From NCBI GenBank assembly GCA_036378475.1, contig DASUWJ010000040.1:1-50598 (forward strand): a DNA stretch of 50,598 bases, given 5' to 3'. Both the position numbers and the translations under genes were made by a program. This DNA is from 13-2-20CM-68-14 sp036378475 (lineage in GTDB: Bacteria; Actinomycetota; Thermoleophilia; Gaiellales; Gaiellaceae). Under the pieces are notes generated by a model that saw nothing but the letters and a program-made list of their open reading frames with translations, had not been told where the DNA came from and did not search any database. Shown piece by piece: positions 41,360 to 48,856 of this stretch. Each line of letters opens with the position of its first letter. Position 1 is the stretch's first letter.

Positions 41360-41365
41360 AGCCTA
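41360..41365 (-). promoter_or_regulatory. TANNNT -10 box of the small membrane-protein gene
   Basis: TAGGCT (41365-41360) with an 8-nt gap to ATG 41351; it separates this gene from the hut operon upstream. Confidence 0.5.
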
Positions 41366-41382
41366 TCGCGGTGGCTTCGGGC

Positions 41383-41889
41383 TCAGCGATCAGGCTCGAG
41401 CTCGAGCTCGAGGTACGCCGTCCCGGGAATCGGATTGACCCGGTAGGGCTCGATCTTCCGGAAGCCAAGCGAGCGGTAGAGCGCGCGGGCGGCGTCCATC
41501 GAGGGCACCGTATCGAGGCGAATCCTCCGGTAGCCGAGCCGGACCGCCTCGCCCATGGCCGCCTCCGCCAACCGCCGGCCGAGACCGCCTCCGCGCAGCG
41601 ACGGCCGGACGTACAGACGCTTCAGCTCGCAGGTCTCGACCTCGAGCGGGCGCAGGGCGACGCAACCGACCGCCCTGCCGTCCTCGCGGGCGAGGAGCAG
41701 GACGCCGCCCGGGGGTGCGTAGGCACCCGGCAGGCCGCGGAGCTCACGCTCGAAGTCCTGGAAGCCGAGGTCGAATCCGAGCGAATCCGCATACTCGAGG
41801 AAGAGCTCCCGGGCAGACTCGACGTCGGAGCCACTGCTCGCGGCGGCGATCTCGAGCAAGCGGCCGGCCGCCTCAGCGCCGCCAGGCAA
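41383..41889 (-). CDS. GNAT-family N-acetyltransferase at the end of the hut operon
   Basis: 168 residues if TTG 41889 is used (17-base overlap with hutI); TTG 41859 is an alternative. Core: ARELFLEYADSLGFDLGFQD, VLLLAREDGRAVGCVALRPL, CELKRLYVRPSLRGGGLGRR (acetyl-CoA loop) and LDTVPSMDAARALYRSLGFR. This is the YedL/PhnO-like single-domain GNAT type often called putative acetyltransferase. The substrate is unknown; overlap with hutI suggests co-transcription with histidine degradation. Confidence 0.86.
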   Translation of the reverse strand: MPGGAEAAGRLLEIAAASSGSDVESARELFLEYADSLGFDLGFQDFERELRGLPGAYAPPGGVLLLAREDGRAVGCVALRPLEVETCELKRLYVRPSLRGGGLGRRLAEAAMGEAVRLGYRRIRLDTVPSMDAARALYRSLGFRKIEPYRVNPIPGTAYLELELEPDR

Positions 41890-43111
41890 CCTCGCCGCCC
41901 TTGATCACCGAGGCGACGAGGTCGCCCCCGAGGTGGTAGGCGAGGTAGCGCCAGTCGGGCGCGTCGAGGAGCACGAGATCGGCCGTGTAGCCGGGCGCGA
42001 TCCGGCCGAGCTCGCCCGCGCGGGCGAGCACGTGAGCCGCGTTGACCGTGCAGGCGCCGAGCGCCTCGCCGGGCGAGAGATGGAGCTGCGTGGCGGCGAG
42101 CGAGCAGACGAGCGGCAGGCTCTCGCAGAAGGCGCTGCCCGGGTTGAAGTCGGTCGCGAGCGCGATCGCGGCGCCGGCTTCGACGAGCTCGCGCGCCGGG
42201 GGCATCGGCCGGTCGAGGAAGAGTGCGCTCGCGGGCAGCAGTACGCCGACGACCTCACTCGCCGCGAGCGCGCGGATGCCGCCGGTGCCCGTTTCCTCCA
42301 GGTGGTCGACCGAGCGCGCCTCGAGCTCGACCGCGAGCTCGACGGCGCCCTGCTCGCTGAACTGGTCGCCATGTAGGCGCAGCGCGAGCCCCGCGGCCGC
42401 GCAGGCCTCGAGGTAGCGCCGTGCTTGCCCGGTGCTGAAGGCACCCTCCTCCACGAAGACGTCGGCCGCCTCCGCGAGCTGGGCGGCCTGCGGCAGCACC
42501 TCGAAGAGCGCGAACTCGAGATATGCATCCGCGTCGGCGAACTCCGGCGGCACGGCGTGGGCGCCGAGCCAAGTCGGTACTCCGCCAGCGGCCCGGACTG
42601 CCCGCAGCGAGGCGAGCTCGGTCTCCCGGTCGAGGCCGTAGCCCGACTTCGCCTCGAAGCTCGTCGTGCCCGCCCGGAGCATCCAGTCGCGATGGCGCCG
42701 GACGACCTCGGTGAGGCCCGCCTCGCCCGCTGCGCGGGTCGCCCGTACGGTCGCCAGAATCCCGCCTCCCGCCGCGTGCAGCTCCTCGTAGCTCGCACCG
42801 ACGGCGCGAAGCTCGAACTCCTCGACGCGGTCGCCCGCGAAGCAGGCGTGGGTGTGGCAGTCGACGAGACCGGGGAGCGCGCAGAGCCCCCTGCCATCGA
42901 TTTCCTCGGCGCCGTCGACGGTGCCCGCCGCCAGCTCACGCATGCGGCCGTAGGCGCTGATCCGTCCGTCCTCGCAGAGGATGTAGGCGTCCTCGATCAC
43001 GTCCACCTCGCCGAGCTCGCCGCCGCGAAGCGGCGAACCGGCGCCCGCCGGGGTCGCCAGCTGGGCGAGCTCGCGAACGAGGAGCGTCGGCCCCCGCGCG
43101 GGCGCGCTCAC
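41873..43111 (-). CDS. hutI: Imidazolonepropionase
   Basis: Hydrolyses 4-imidazolone-5-propionate to formiminoglutamate, third step of histidine degradation. 412 residues from GTG 43111 (GTGA overlap with hutU). Amidohydrolase motifs: PGLVDCHTHACFAGDRVEEF (metal His), TSFEAKSGYGLDRETEL, GAHAVPPEFAD, LRLHGDQFSEQGAVEL (metal His), SVDHLEETG and ALATDFNPGSAFCESLPLVC (metal Asp). N-terminal VRELAQLATPAG is the usual start of the beta-sandwich. An 859-residue frame extending through hutU is not real. Confidence 0.95.
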   Translation of the reverse strand: MSAPARGPTLLVRELAQLATPAGAGSPLRGGELGEVDVIEDAYILCEDGRISAYGRMRELAAGTVDGAEEIDGRGLCALPGLVDCHTHACFAGDRVEEFELRAVGASYEELHAAGGGILATVRATRAAGEAGLTEVVRRHRDWMLRAGTTSFEAKSGYGLDRETELASLRAVRAAGGVPTWLGAHAVPPEFADADAYLEFALFEVLPQAAQLAEAADVFVEEGAFSTGQARRYLEACAAAGLALRLHGDQFSEQGAVELAVELEARSVDHLEETGTGGIRALAASEVVGVLLPASALFLDRPMPPARELVEAGAAIALATDFNPGSAFCESLPLVCSLAATQLHLSPGEALGACTVNAAHVLARAGELGRIAPGYTADLVLLDAPDWRYLAYHLGGDLVASVIKGGEVAWRR

Positions 43112-44820
43112 CCGCGGGCGCGGGGCTGAAGCGGCGGCTCGAGGCCCTCCCGCTCCGCGAACTCGATCGCCTCGCTGTAGCCCGCGTCGAGGTGACGCAT
43201 GACGCCCGTGCCCGGGTCGGCGCCGAGGACGCGCTCGAGGCGCTTGGCCATCTCGTCCGTGCCGTCGGCCAGGACAACCATCCCGGCGTGGATCGAGTTG
43301 CCGATCCCGACGCCGCCGCCGTGGTGGACGCTGACCCAGGTCGCCCCCGCCGCGACGTTGAGGAGCGCGTTCAGGACCGGCCAGTCGGCGATCGCGTCGG
43401 AGCCGTCGAGCATCGACTCCGTCTCCCGGTAGGGGGAGGCGACCGAGCCGGAGTCGAGGTGGTCGCGGCCGATCACGACCGGCGCCTTTAGCTTGCCCGT
43501 TCGCACGAGCTCGTTGATCGCGAGTCCCGCCCGGGCCCGGTCGCCGTAGCCGAGCCAGCAGATCCGCGCCGGCAGCCCCTGAAAAGCCACCCGCTCCGCC
43601 GCCAGCCCCAGCCAGCGCTGCAGCACCCGATCCTCGGGGAAGAGCGCCCTGAGCTCCTCGTCGATCACCGCGATGTCCGCCTCCTCGCCGGAGAGGGCGG
43701 CCCAGCGGAAGGGCCCCACCCCCCGGCAGAAGAGCGGCCGGATGTAGGCCGGCACGAAGCCCGGGTAGCCAAACGCGTCCTCGAGGCCCGCCTCCCGGGC
43801 CTCGCCGCGCAGGTTGTTGCCGTAGTCGAAGACGTGGCTGCCGTGCCCGAGGAAAGCCAGCAGACCCTCGACGTGCGAGACGATCGAGGCGCGAGCCCGC
43901 TCGAGGTACGCGTCGGGGTCGCGCTCGCGGAGCTCCGCCGCGGCCTCGACCGAGAGGCCCGCGGGCACGTAGCCCGTGAGCGGATCGTGGGCGGCGGTCT
44001 GGTCGGTGACGAGGTCGAAGTGCTCGCCGCGGCGGGCGAGCTCCGGCACGACCTCGGCCGCGTTGCCGAGCAGGCCCACCGACAAGGGCCTTCGCTCCGC
44101 GGCGGCGGAGCGAACGCGCGCCAGCGCGTCGTCGAGCGACTCCGTCGCCTCGTCCAGGTAGCGGGTCTCGAGCCGCCGCTTGATCCGGGCCGGGTCGACC
44201 TCGACGCAAAGAACGGCGGCGCCGGCGAGCGTTCCTGCCAGCGGCTGGGCGCCGCCCATGCCGCCGAGCCCTGCGGTCAGGATCGTGCGCCCGGCGAGAT
44301 CGGCGCTGCCGAAGTGCCGCTCGCCCGCCGTGGCGAAGGTCTGGTAGGTGCCCTGCAGGATCCCCTGCGTGCCGATGTAGATCCAGGAGCCGGCCGTCAT
44401 CTGGCCGAACATCGTCAGGCCGAGCGCCTCCAGGCGGCGGAACTCCTCCCAAGTTGCCCAGCGCGGGACGAGCAGTGAGTTCGCGATTAGGACGCGCGGC
44501 GCGCCCGGATGTGTCCGGAAGACCCCGACCGGCTTCCCGCTTTGGACGAGGAGCGTCTCGTCCTCGCCGAGGCGAAGCAAGGAGCGGACGATCCCCTTCA
44601 GCGCCTCGTGGCTCCTGGCCGCCCGACCCGAGCCGCCGTAGACGATCAGCTGCTCGGGCAGCTCGGCGACCTCTGGATCGAGGTTGTTGAGGAGCATCCG
44701 AAGCGGCGCCTCGGTCGACCAGGAGCGCGCGTTCAGGTCGGTGCCGCGCGGCGCCCGAATGCGGCTGAGATCGCCGCAGAGCCTCTCGATTGCCCCCTCG
44801 AGCGTGCCGGTCGCGCTCAT
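43108..44820 (-). CDS. hutU: Urocanate hydratase
   Basis: NAD-containing urocanase, second step of histidine degradation. 570 residues from ATG 44820: LRMLLNNLDPEVAELPEQLI, YGGSGRAARSHEALKGIVRS, TAGSWIYIGTQGILQGTYQT, LTAGLGGMGGAQPLAGTLAG (NAD fold), FGYPGFVPAYIRPLFCRGVG (with the family Cys) and VSVHHGGGVGIGNSIHAGMV. The ATG overlaps the stop of the 73-residue membrane-protein gene. Confidence 0.97.
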   Translation of the reverse strand: MSATGTLEGAIERLCGDLSRIRAPRGTDLNARSWSTEAPLRMLLNNLDPEVAELPEQLIVYGGSGRAARSHEALKGIVRSLLRLGEDETLLVQSGKPVGVFRTHPGAPRVLIANSLLVPRWATWEEFRRLEALGLTMFGQMTAGSWIYIGTQGILQGTYQTFATAGERHFGSADLAGRTILTAGLGGMGGAQPLAGTLAGAAVLCVEVDPARIKRRLETRYLDEATESLDDALARVRSAAAERRPLSVGLLGNAAEVVPELARRGEHFDLVTDQTAAHDPLTGYVPAGLSVEAAAELRERDPDAYLERARASIVSHVEGLLAFLGHGSHVFDYGNNLRGEAREAGLEDAFGYPGFVPAYIRPLFCRGVGPFRWAALSGEEADIAVIDEELRALFPEDRVLQRWLGLAAERVAFQGLPARICWLGYGDRARAGLAINELVRTGKLKAPVVIGRDHLDSGSVASPYRETESMLDGSDAIADWPVLNALLNVAAGATWVSVHHGGGVGIGNSIHAGMVVLADGTDEMAKRLERVLGADPGTGVMRHLDAGYSEAIEFAEREGLEPPLQPRARG

Positions 44821-45038
44821 CTGCCGCCCCGCTCCTGGATCCGGGCGCGAAAGCGCCACCAGCTCCAGGCGGTCGCGAAGACGAAGAAGCCGACCGCGGC
44901 CACGACCCCGCGGGCCAGGCCGCCGCCGGTGAAGACGGAGACGACGACGATCACGAGCGCCAAGACGGCGTAGAAGATCGCGCTGTCTCGAAACGGGTGC
45001 GCCGGCAGCGGACGCTCGCGCCGCTCGGGGATCCTCAT
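44817..45038 (-). CDS. 73-aa two-helix membrane protein inside the hut operon
   Basis: ATG 45038 overlaps the hutH stop (ATGA) and its own TGA overlaps the hutU start (ATGA), so it is translated as part of the operon. It reads MRIPERRERPLPAHPFRDSA, two hydrophobic helices (FYAVLALVIVVVSVFTGGGL and VVAAVGFFVFATAWSWWRFR) and a basic end. A hairpin with both ends cytoplasmic is expected. No family recognised. It is too small for a known histidine or urocanate transporter; it could be an accessory subunit or anchor. Confidence 0.72.
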   Translation of the reverse strand: MRIPERRERPLPAHPFRDSAIFYAVLALVIVVVSVFTGGGLARGVVAAVGFFVFATAWSWWRFRARIQERGGR

Positions 45039-46579
45039 GAAAGCGGCCCTGTCTCCGATTCGACGGCGGCGACGAACCGCCCGTCGCGAATCGCGGCCGC
45101 GACCTCCTCGATGTCGGGCGCGAGCGGACGGTCGTCCCCGAGCCGAGGCGAGAACGAGCGGATCGCGGCATGGGCGGCGCGCGCCCCGGTCCCGGGCTCG
45201 AGCGGTGCCAGGAACTCCACCGCCTGGGCTCCCGCCAGGAGCTCGATCGCGAGCACCCGCTCGCAGTTGGCGAGCACCTGCCAGGCCTTGAGGCCGGAGG
45301 CGTTGCCCATCGAGACGTGGTCCTCCTGCCCGGCGCTCGTCGGAATCGAGTCGACGCTCGCCGGATGGCAGAGGGACTTGTTCTCGCTGACGAGCGAGGC
45401 GGCCACGTACTGCGGGATCATGAAGCCGGAGTTGAGACCGCCGTCTTGGGTCAGGAAGGCGGGCAGCCCTTCCGAGAGGGCCGGGTTGACGAGACGCTCG
45501 GTGCGTCGCTCGGAGATGTTCGCGAACTCGGAGACCGCCATCGCGAGCGCATCGAGCGCGAAGGCGAGCGGCTGGCCGTGGAAGTTCCCGTTCGAGAGCA
45601 AGAGCTCGTCGTCCACGAAGACGAGCGGGTTGTCGGTGGCGGCGTTCAGCTCCGTCGCGAGCGTCGCCTCGACGTAGGCGAGCAGGTCGCGCGAGGCCCC
45701 GTGTACCTGGGCGGCGCAGCGCAGCGAGTAGGCGTCCTGCACCTTGTCGCACCAGCGGTGCGACTCGATGATCGCCGAGCCCTCGAGCAGGGCGATCACG
45801 TTCGCCGCCGAGTCGAGCTGGCCGGGCAGCGGCCGGGCCTCGTGGATCTGCGGCAGGAAGCTCGTCCGTGACCCCTGCAGGGCCTCGAGCGAGAGCGCGC
45901 AGGCGATATCGGCCGTCTTGGCCAGGCGCCGGGCGCGCGCCACCCCGAGCGCGCCGAAGGCGGCCATGAACTGGGTCCCGTTGACGAGCGAGAGACCTTC
46001 CTTCGCCTGCAGCGAGACGGGCTTGAGACCGGCGGCCGCGAGGGCTTCCCGGCCGCCCACGCGGCGGCCGTCGAGCCAGGCCTCGCCCTCGCCGACGAGC
46101 GGCAGCGCCAGGTGGGCGAGCGGCGCCAGGTCGCCGCTCGCGCCGACCGAGCCGCGGCTCGGAACGTACGGCAGTACACCCCGGTTCAGGCACTCGACCA
46201 GGAGCTCCACCGTCTCCGGCCTGGCCCCGGAATACCCCTTTGCAAGCGCATTCGCGCGCAGGAGCATCGCCGCCCGCACGACCTCGTCTGGATACGGCTC
46301 GCCGACGCCGCAGGCGTGACTGCGCAGCAGGCGGAGCTGCAGCTCTCCGGTCAGCTCGGCCGGGATCTCGCGGGAGACGAAGCGCCCGAAACCGGTGTTG
46401 ATCCCGTAGGTGTGCTCGTTCGGGCCGTGTGCCGCGCGCTCGACGAGCTCGCGGGCACGGACGATCTTCTCGCGCGCCGAGCCGGCGAGCGAGGCGGGCC
46501 GCCGCTCGAGCGCGACCGCCCAGACAGCGTCGATCGAGAGGTCCTCCCCGGTCAGCTCGACGGCCGTTTGCAGGGCCAT
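45035..46579 (-). CDS. hutH: Histidine ammonia-lyase
   Basis: Removes ammonia from histidine to give urocanate. 514 residues with YGINTGFGRFVSREIP (catalytic Tyr), PSRGSVGASGDLAPLAHLAL (Ala-Ser-Gly triad that forms the MIO cofactor), GLSLVNGTQFMAAFGAL, KVQDAYSLRCAAQVHGA and LLSNGNFHGQPLAFALDALA, and C-terminal SAGQEDHVSMGNASGLK. It keeps the His characteristic of HAL near the N-terminus (LLRSHACGVG), so HAL rather than PAL/TAL. TAGACT lies 9 nt before ATG 46579. Confidence 0.97.
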   Translation of the reverse strand: MALQTAVELTGEDLSIDAVWAVALERRPASLAGSAREKIVRARELVERAAHGPNEHTYGINTGFGRFVSREIPAELTGELQLRLLRSHACGVGEPYPDEVVRAAMLLRANALAKGYSGARPETVELLVECLNRGVLPYVPSRGSVGASGDLAPLAHLALPLVGEGEAWLDGRRVGGREALAAAGLKPVSLQAKEGLSLVNGTQFMAAFGALGVARARRLAKTADIACALSLEALQGSRTSFLPQIHEARPLPGQLDSAANVIALLEGSAIIESHRWCDKVQDAYSLRCAAQVHGASRDLLAYVEATLATELNAATDNPLVFVDDELLLSNGNFHGQPLAFALDALAMAVSEFANISERRTERLVNPALSEGLPAFLTQDGGLNSGFMIPQYVAASLVSENKSLCHPASVDSIPTSAGQEDHVSMGNASGLKAWQVLANCERVLAIELLAGAQAVEFLAPLEPGTGARAAHAAIRSFSPRLGDDRPLAPDIEEVAAAIRDGRFVAAVESETGPLS

Positions 46580-46588
46580 TTCGCGCCC

Positions 46589-46594
46589 AGTCTA
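46589..46594 (-). promoter_or_regulatory. TANNNT -10 box of hutH
   Basis: TAGACT (46594-46589) with a 9-nt gap to ATG 46579, in the 59-base ftcD-hutH spacer; suggests an internal promoter. Confidence 0.5.
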
Positions 46595-46638
46595 GCCCTG
46601 CCCGGGAGCCGGGCCGGAAGCGCGGGCCCGATGCCTGC

Positions 46639-47553
46639 TCAACCCGGGCCCGCGCCGGAGCCTCGGCCTCCCGCCGCCTCCTCCAGCAGCCGCAGCTCGA
46701 GCACCCGCGAGGCATCGAACCCCTCGAGCCGAAGCGCGGTGCCCGCGGCGGCGGCGGCGGCGCCGCCCGGCATCAGGCCGACGAGCTCCGAGCCGAGCAC
46801 GTCCGCGCCGCGCGCTCTCGCCTCGCGCTCGATCGTCTCGACGAGCTCGTGTAGCGACGCGGCCTCCCAGTCCTCAACGTTCATGCTCACCTGGACCCGG
46901 CCGGCTGCGGGCAGCTCGAGGCCGAGCGCCCGGACTCCGGGAAAGCCGCCGTCCCGCTCGCGGACGAGCGAGGCGAGCTCCCGCGCCGTCTCGAGCTCGC
47001 CGCGCAGATCGACGTTGAAGGCGACGAGCGGCCTGCGCGCGCCGACGAGCACGCCGCCGGCCCGCTCGTCGAGCCGGGCTGGGCCGTAGGCGGGTTTCAG
47101 CTCGCCGGCGTCGATCCGACGCTGGAGCTCGCGGGGCCCGCCGCGCCGGAAGAAGGCCGGACCGCGCCCGGGGGCGAGCTCGCCGTAGAGGAAGACCGGC
47201 AGCTCGAGCTCGCTACCGATCCGCTCCGCCACGAGGAGCGCCGCCGACCGTGCCCGCTCCAGGTCGCCCGGGGCGATCGGAACGAGCGGAACGACGTCGG
47301 CGGCTCCGATCCGCGGATGCGCGCCCTCGTGGACTCGCAGGTCGATTCGCTCGCGCGCGGCCGAGACGCCGGCGACGAGGGAGTCTGCGAGCTCCTCCTC
47401 CGAGCCGACGAGCGTGAAGACCGAGCGGTGGTGATCCGGATCGGCGTGCAGGTCGAGCAGGCGCCCCCGGCGGGAGAGGGCCGCACCGATCGCCTCGAGC
47501 GTCTCGCGGTCGCGTCCCTCCGAGAAGTTCGGCACCGATTCGAGCGGCAGCAC
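46639..47553 (-). CDS. ftcD: Glutamate formiminotransferase
   Basis: Transfers the formimino group of formiminoglutamate to tetrahydrofolate, finishing histidine breakdown. About 304 residues: PLESVPNFSEGRDRETLEAI, DPDHHRSVFTLVG, HEGAHPRIGAADVVPLVPIA (conserved His and substrate loop), LPVFLYGELAPGRGPAFFRR, PLVAFNVDLRGE and VQVSMNVEDWEAASLHELVE. It lacks the cyclodeaminase domain of the bifunctional enzyme. GTG 47553 is chosen because TAGAGT ends 7 nt before it; GTG 47559 is only 1 nt from that box. First gene of ftcD-hutH-orf-hutU-hutI. Confidence 0.94.
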   Translation of the reverse strand: MLPLESVPNFSEGRDRETLEAIGAALSRRGRLLDLHADPDHHRSVFTLVGSEEELADSLVAGVSAARERIDLRVHEGAHPRIGAADVVPLVPIAPGDLERARSAALLVAERIGSELELPVFLYGELAPGRGPAFFRRGGPRELQRRIDAGELKPAYGPARLDERAGGVLVGARRPLVAFNVDLRGELETARELASLVRERDGGFPGVRALGLELPAAGRVQVSMNVEDWEAASLHELVETIEREARARGADVLGSELVGLMPGGAAAAAAGTALRLEGFDASRVLELRLLEEAAGGRGSGAGPG

Positions 47554-47573
47554 CCGCACTACTCTACGAGCCG
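47554..47573. promoter_or_regulatory. 20-bp divergent promoter region (hut operon / methyltransferase)
   Basis: The same bases serve both directions: TAGAGT on the minus strand (47566-47561) ends 7 nt before the ftcD GTG, and TACTCT on the plus strand (47560-47565) ends 8 nt before GTG 47574. Overlapping -10 boxes imply that the two transcripts compete. Confidence 0.55.
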
Positions 47574-48161
47574 GTGAAGGCCTACTACGACGCCCGCGCG
47601 CGTGAGTACGACGACTGGATCGACGGGACGGGCCTCTACGCCGACCGCATCCGGCCGGGCTGGGCCGAGGAGCTGGCGGCGCTCCGGCAGGCCCTCGCGG
47701 GCCTGCCCCCGGCCCGGACCTTGGACGTCGCCTGCGGGACGGGCTACTTCACCCGTTTCCTGCCCGGCGAGGTCGTCGCGCTCGACCAGAGCGAGCGGAT
47801 GCTCGAGGTCGCGCGCGAGCGCCAGGCGGCCGCCGAGTACGTTGTCTCGGACGCGTTCGAGCTGCCGTTCGAGCAGGGCGCCTTCGAGCGCGTCTTCAGC
47901 GGCCATTTCTACGGCCACCTGGACGCCGAGGAGCGCCGCCGCTTCCTCGGCGAGGCCGGCCGGGTCGCCCCGGAGCTCGTCGCCCTCGACTCGGCCTGGC
48001 GCGCGGGGGTCGGCCGGGAGGAATGGCAGGAGCGGCCGCTTCGAGACGGGACGAGCTGGCAGATCTACAAGCGCTACTTCGAGCCGGAGCAGCTGGCGGC
48101 GGAGCTCGGCGGCGGTCGCGTCGTCTTCGCCGGGCAGTGGTTCGTCGTCGTCTCGGCGTGA
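47574..48161 (+). CDS. Class I SAM-dependent methyltransferase
   Basis: 195 residues from GTG 47574: MKAYYDARAREYDDWIDGTG, motif I ARTLDVACGTGYFTRFLPGE, VVALDQSERMLEVARERQAA, YVVSDAFELPFEQGAFERVF and FYGHLDAEERRRFLGEAGRV. The short N-terminal YYDARAREYD is typical of small Methyltransf_25-type enzymes. The substrate is unknown. First gene of a + strand unit with a uracil-DNA glycosylase and ABC transporter. Confidence 0.87.
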   Translation: MKAYYDARAREYDDWIDGTGLYADRIRPGWAEELAALRQALAGLPPARTLDVACGTGYFTRFLPGEVVALDQSERMLEVARERQAAAEYVVSDAFELPFEQGAFERVFSGHFYGHLDAEERRRFLGEAGRVAPELVALDSAWRAGVGREEWQERPLRDGTSWQIYKRYFEPEQLAAELGGGRVVFAGQWFVVVSA

Positions 48162-48217
48162 ACGAGCCGCAGGCCGGCGGGCACCGAGCCGCGGACTGCC
48201 GCGGCGTCCGGGAATGA
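48158..48217 (+). CDS. Possible 19-codon linking ORF
   Basis: GTG 48158 overlaps the methyltransferase TGA (GTGA); the frame encodes MNEPQAGGHRAADCRGVRE and stops in TGA overlapping the next ATG (ATGA). Without it the two real genes are separated by 52 bases and no clear Shine-Dalgarno is evident close to the ATG. It may keep ribosomes moving from one gene to the next rather than make a functional peptide. Could be chance. Confidence 0.3.
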   Translation: MNEPQAGGHRAADCRGVRE

Positions 48218-48846
48218 GCCGCCGGCGCTCGAGCTACCGCTCGCTCCGCTCGCTCCAGCGCGACAACCGGGTCTGCCGCGCCTGCGTCGAGGCCGGCTAT
48301 CCGCTCGAGTCGCTGCCGGTCGTCCAGCCCTACGCGGGCCAGCCGGCCTACCTCTTCGGCCAGGCTCCCGGCAGCCTCGAGGGCGAGGAGCGCCGCCCCT
48401 GGCGCGGCCGGGCCGGCCGGACACTACGCCGCTGGCTCGAGCTCGACGAGGACGACTTCTACGCGAGCTTCTACTGCGCCTCCGTCACGCGCTGCTACCC
48501 GGGCAAGGCCGCCTCCGGCCGTGGCGACCGGACGCCGACGCCGCGAGAGCAGGCGCTCTGCGGCTTCTGGCGCGACTGGGAGCTCCGCCTGCTCCGGCCG
48601 CGGCTGATCGTCCCGGTCGGCGGCCTGGCGCTCCGCCACCTGCTCGGTGCGAGGAGCGTGAGCGAGTGCGTCGGGCGCCGCTTCGAGCGCGAGGGCGCGG
48701 CCGCGATTCCGCTGCCCCACCCCTCGGGCGCAAGCGGCTGGCTGAACGCACCCGCGAACCGCGTGCTCGTCGCCCAAGCAGCGGGCCTGATCAGGCAGGA
48801 GCTGACGCGCCTTCGAGCCGGAGATGACGCCGGGCGCGGCGGCTAG
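48214..48846 (+). CDS. Fe-S type uracil-DNA glycosylase superfamily protein (family 4-like)
   Basis: 210 residues from ATG 48214. Motif A is LFGQAPGSLEGEERRPWRGR, matching the GEAPG...R-P-x-x-GRAG pattern of family 4/5 enzymes. The iron-sulfur ligands are visible as Cys21-x2-Cys24, Cys94 (TRCYPGK) and Cys116 (EQALCGFWRDWE, followed by LRPRLIVPVGG), spaced as in UdgA. Cys88 is an extra cysteine. Motif B is PLPHPSGASGWLN, with His-Pro-Ser-Gly. Acts on uracil or other damaged bases in DNA; exact family and specificity are uncertain because motif B is not the standard family 4 wording. Confidence 0.84.
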   Translation: MSRRRSSYRSLRSLQRDNRVCRACVEAGYPLESLPVVQPYAGQPAYLFGQAPGSLEGEERRPWRGRAGRTLRRWLELDEDDFYASFYCASVTRCYPGKAASGRGDRTPTPREQALCGFWRDWELRLLRPRLIVPVGGLALRHLLGARSVSECVGRRFEREGAAAIPLPHPSGASGWLNAPANRVLVAQAAGLIRQELTRLRAGDDAGRGG

Positions 48847-48849
48847 ATT
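48844..48849 (+). promoter_or_regulatory. TANNNT -10 box of the ABC transporter gene
   Basis: TAGATT with a 7-nt gap to GTG 48857, overlapping the glycosylase TAG stop. Confidence 0.45.
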
Positions 48850-48856
48850 CCAGGGC

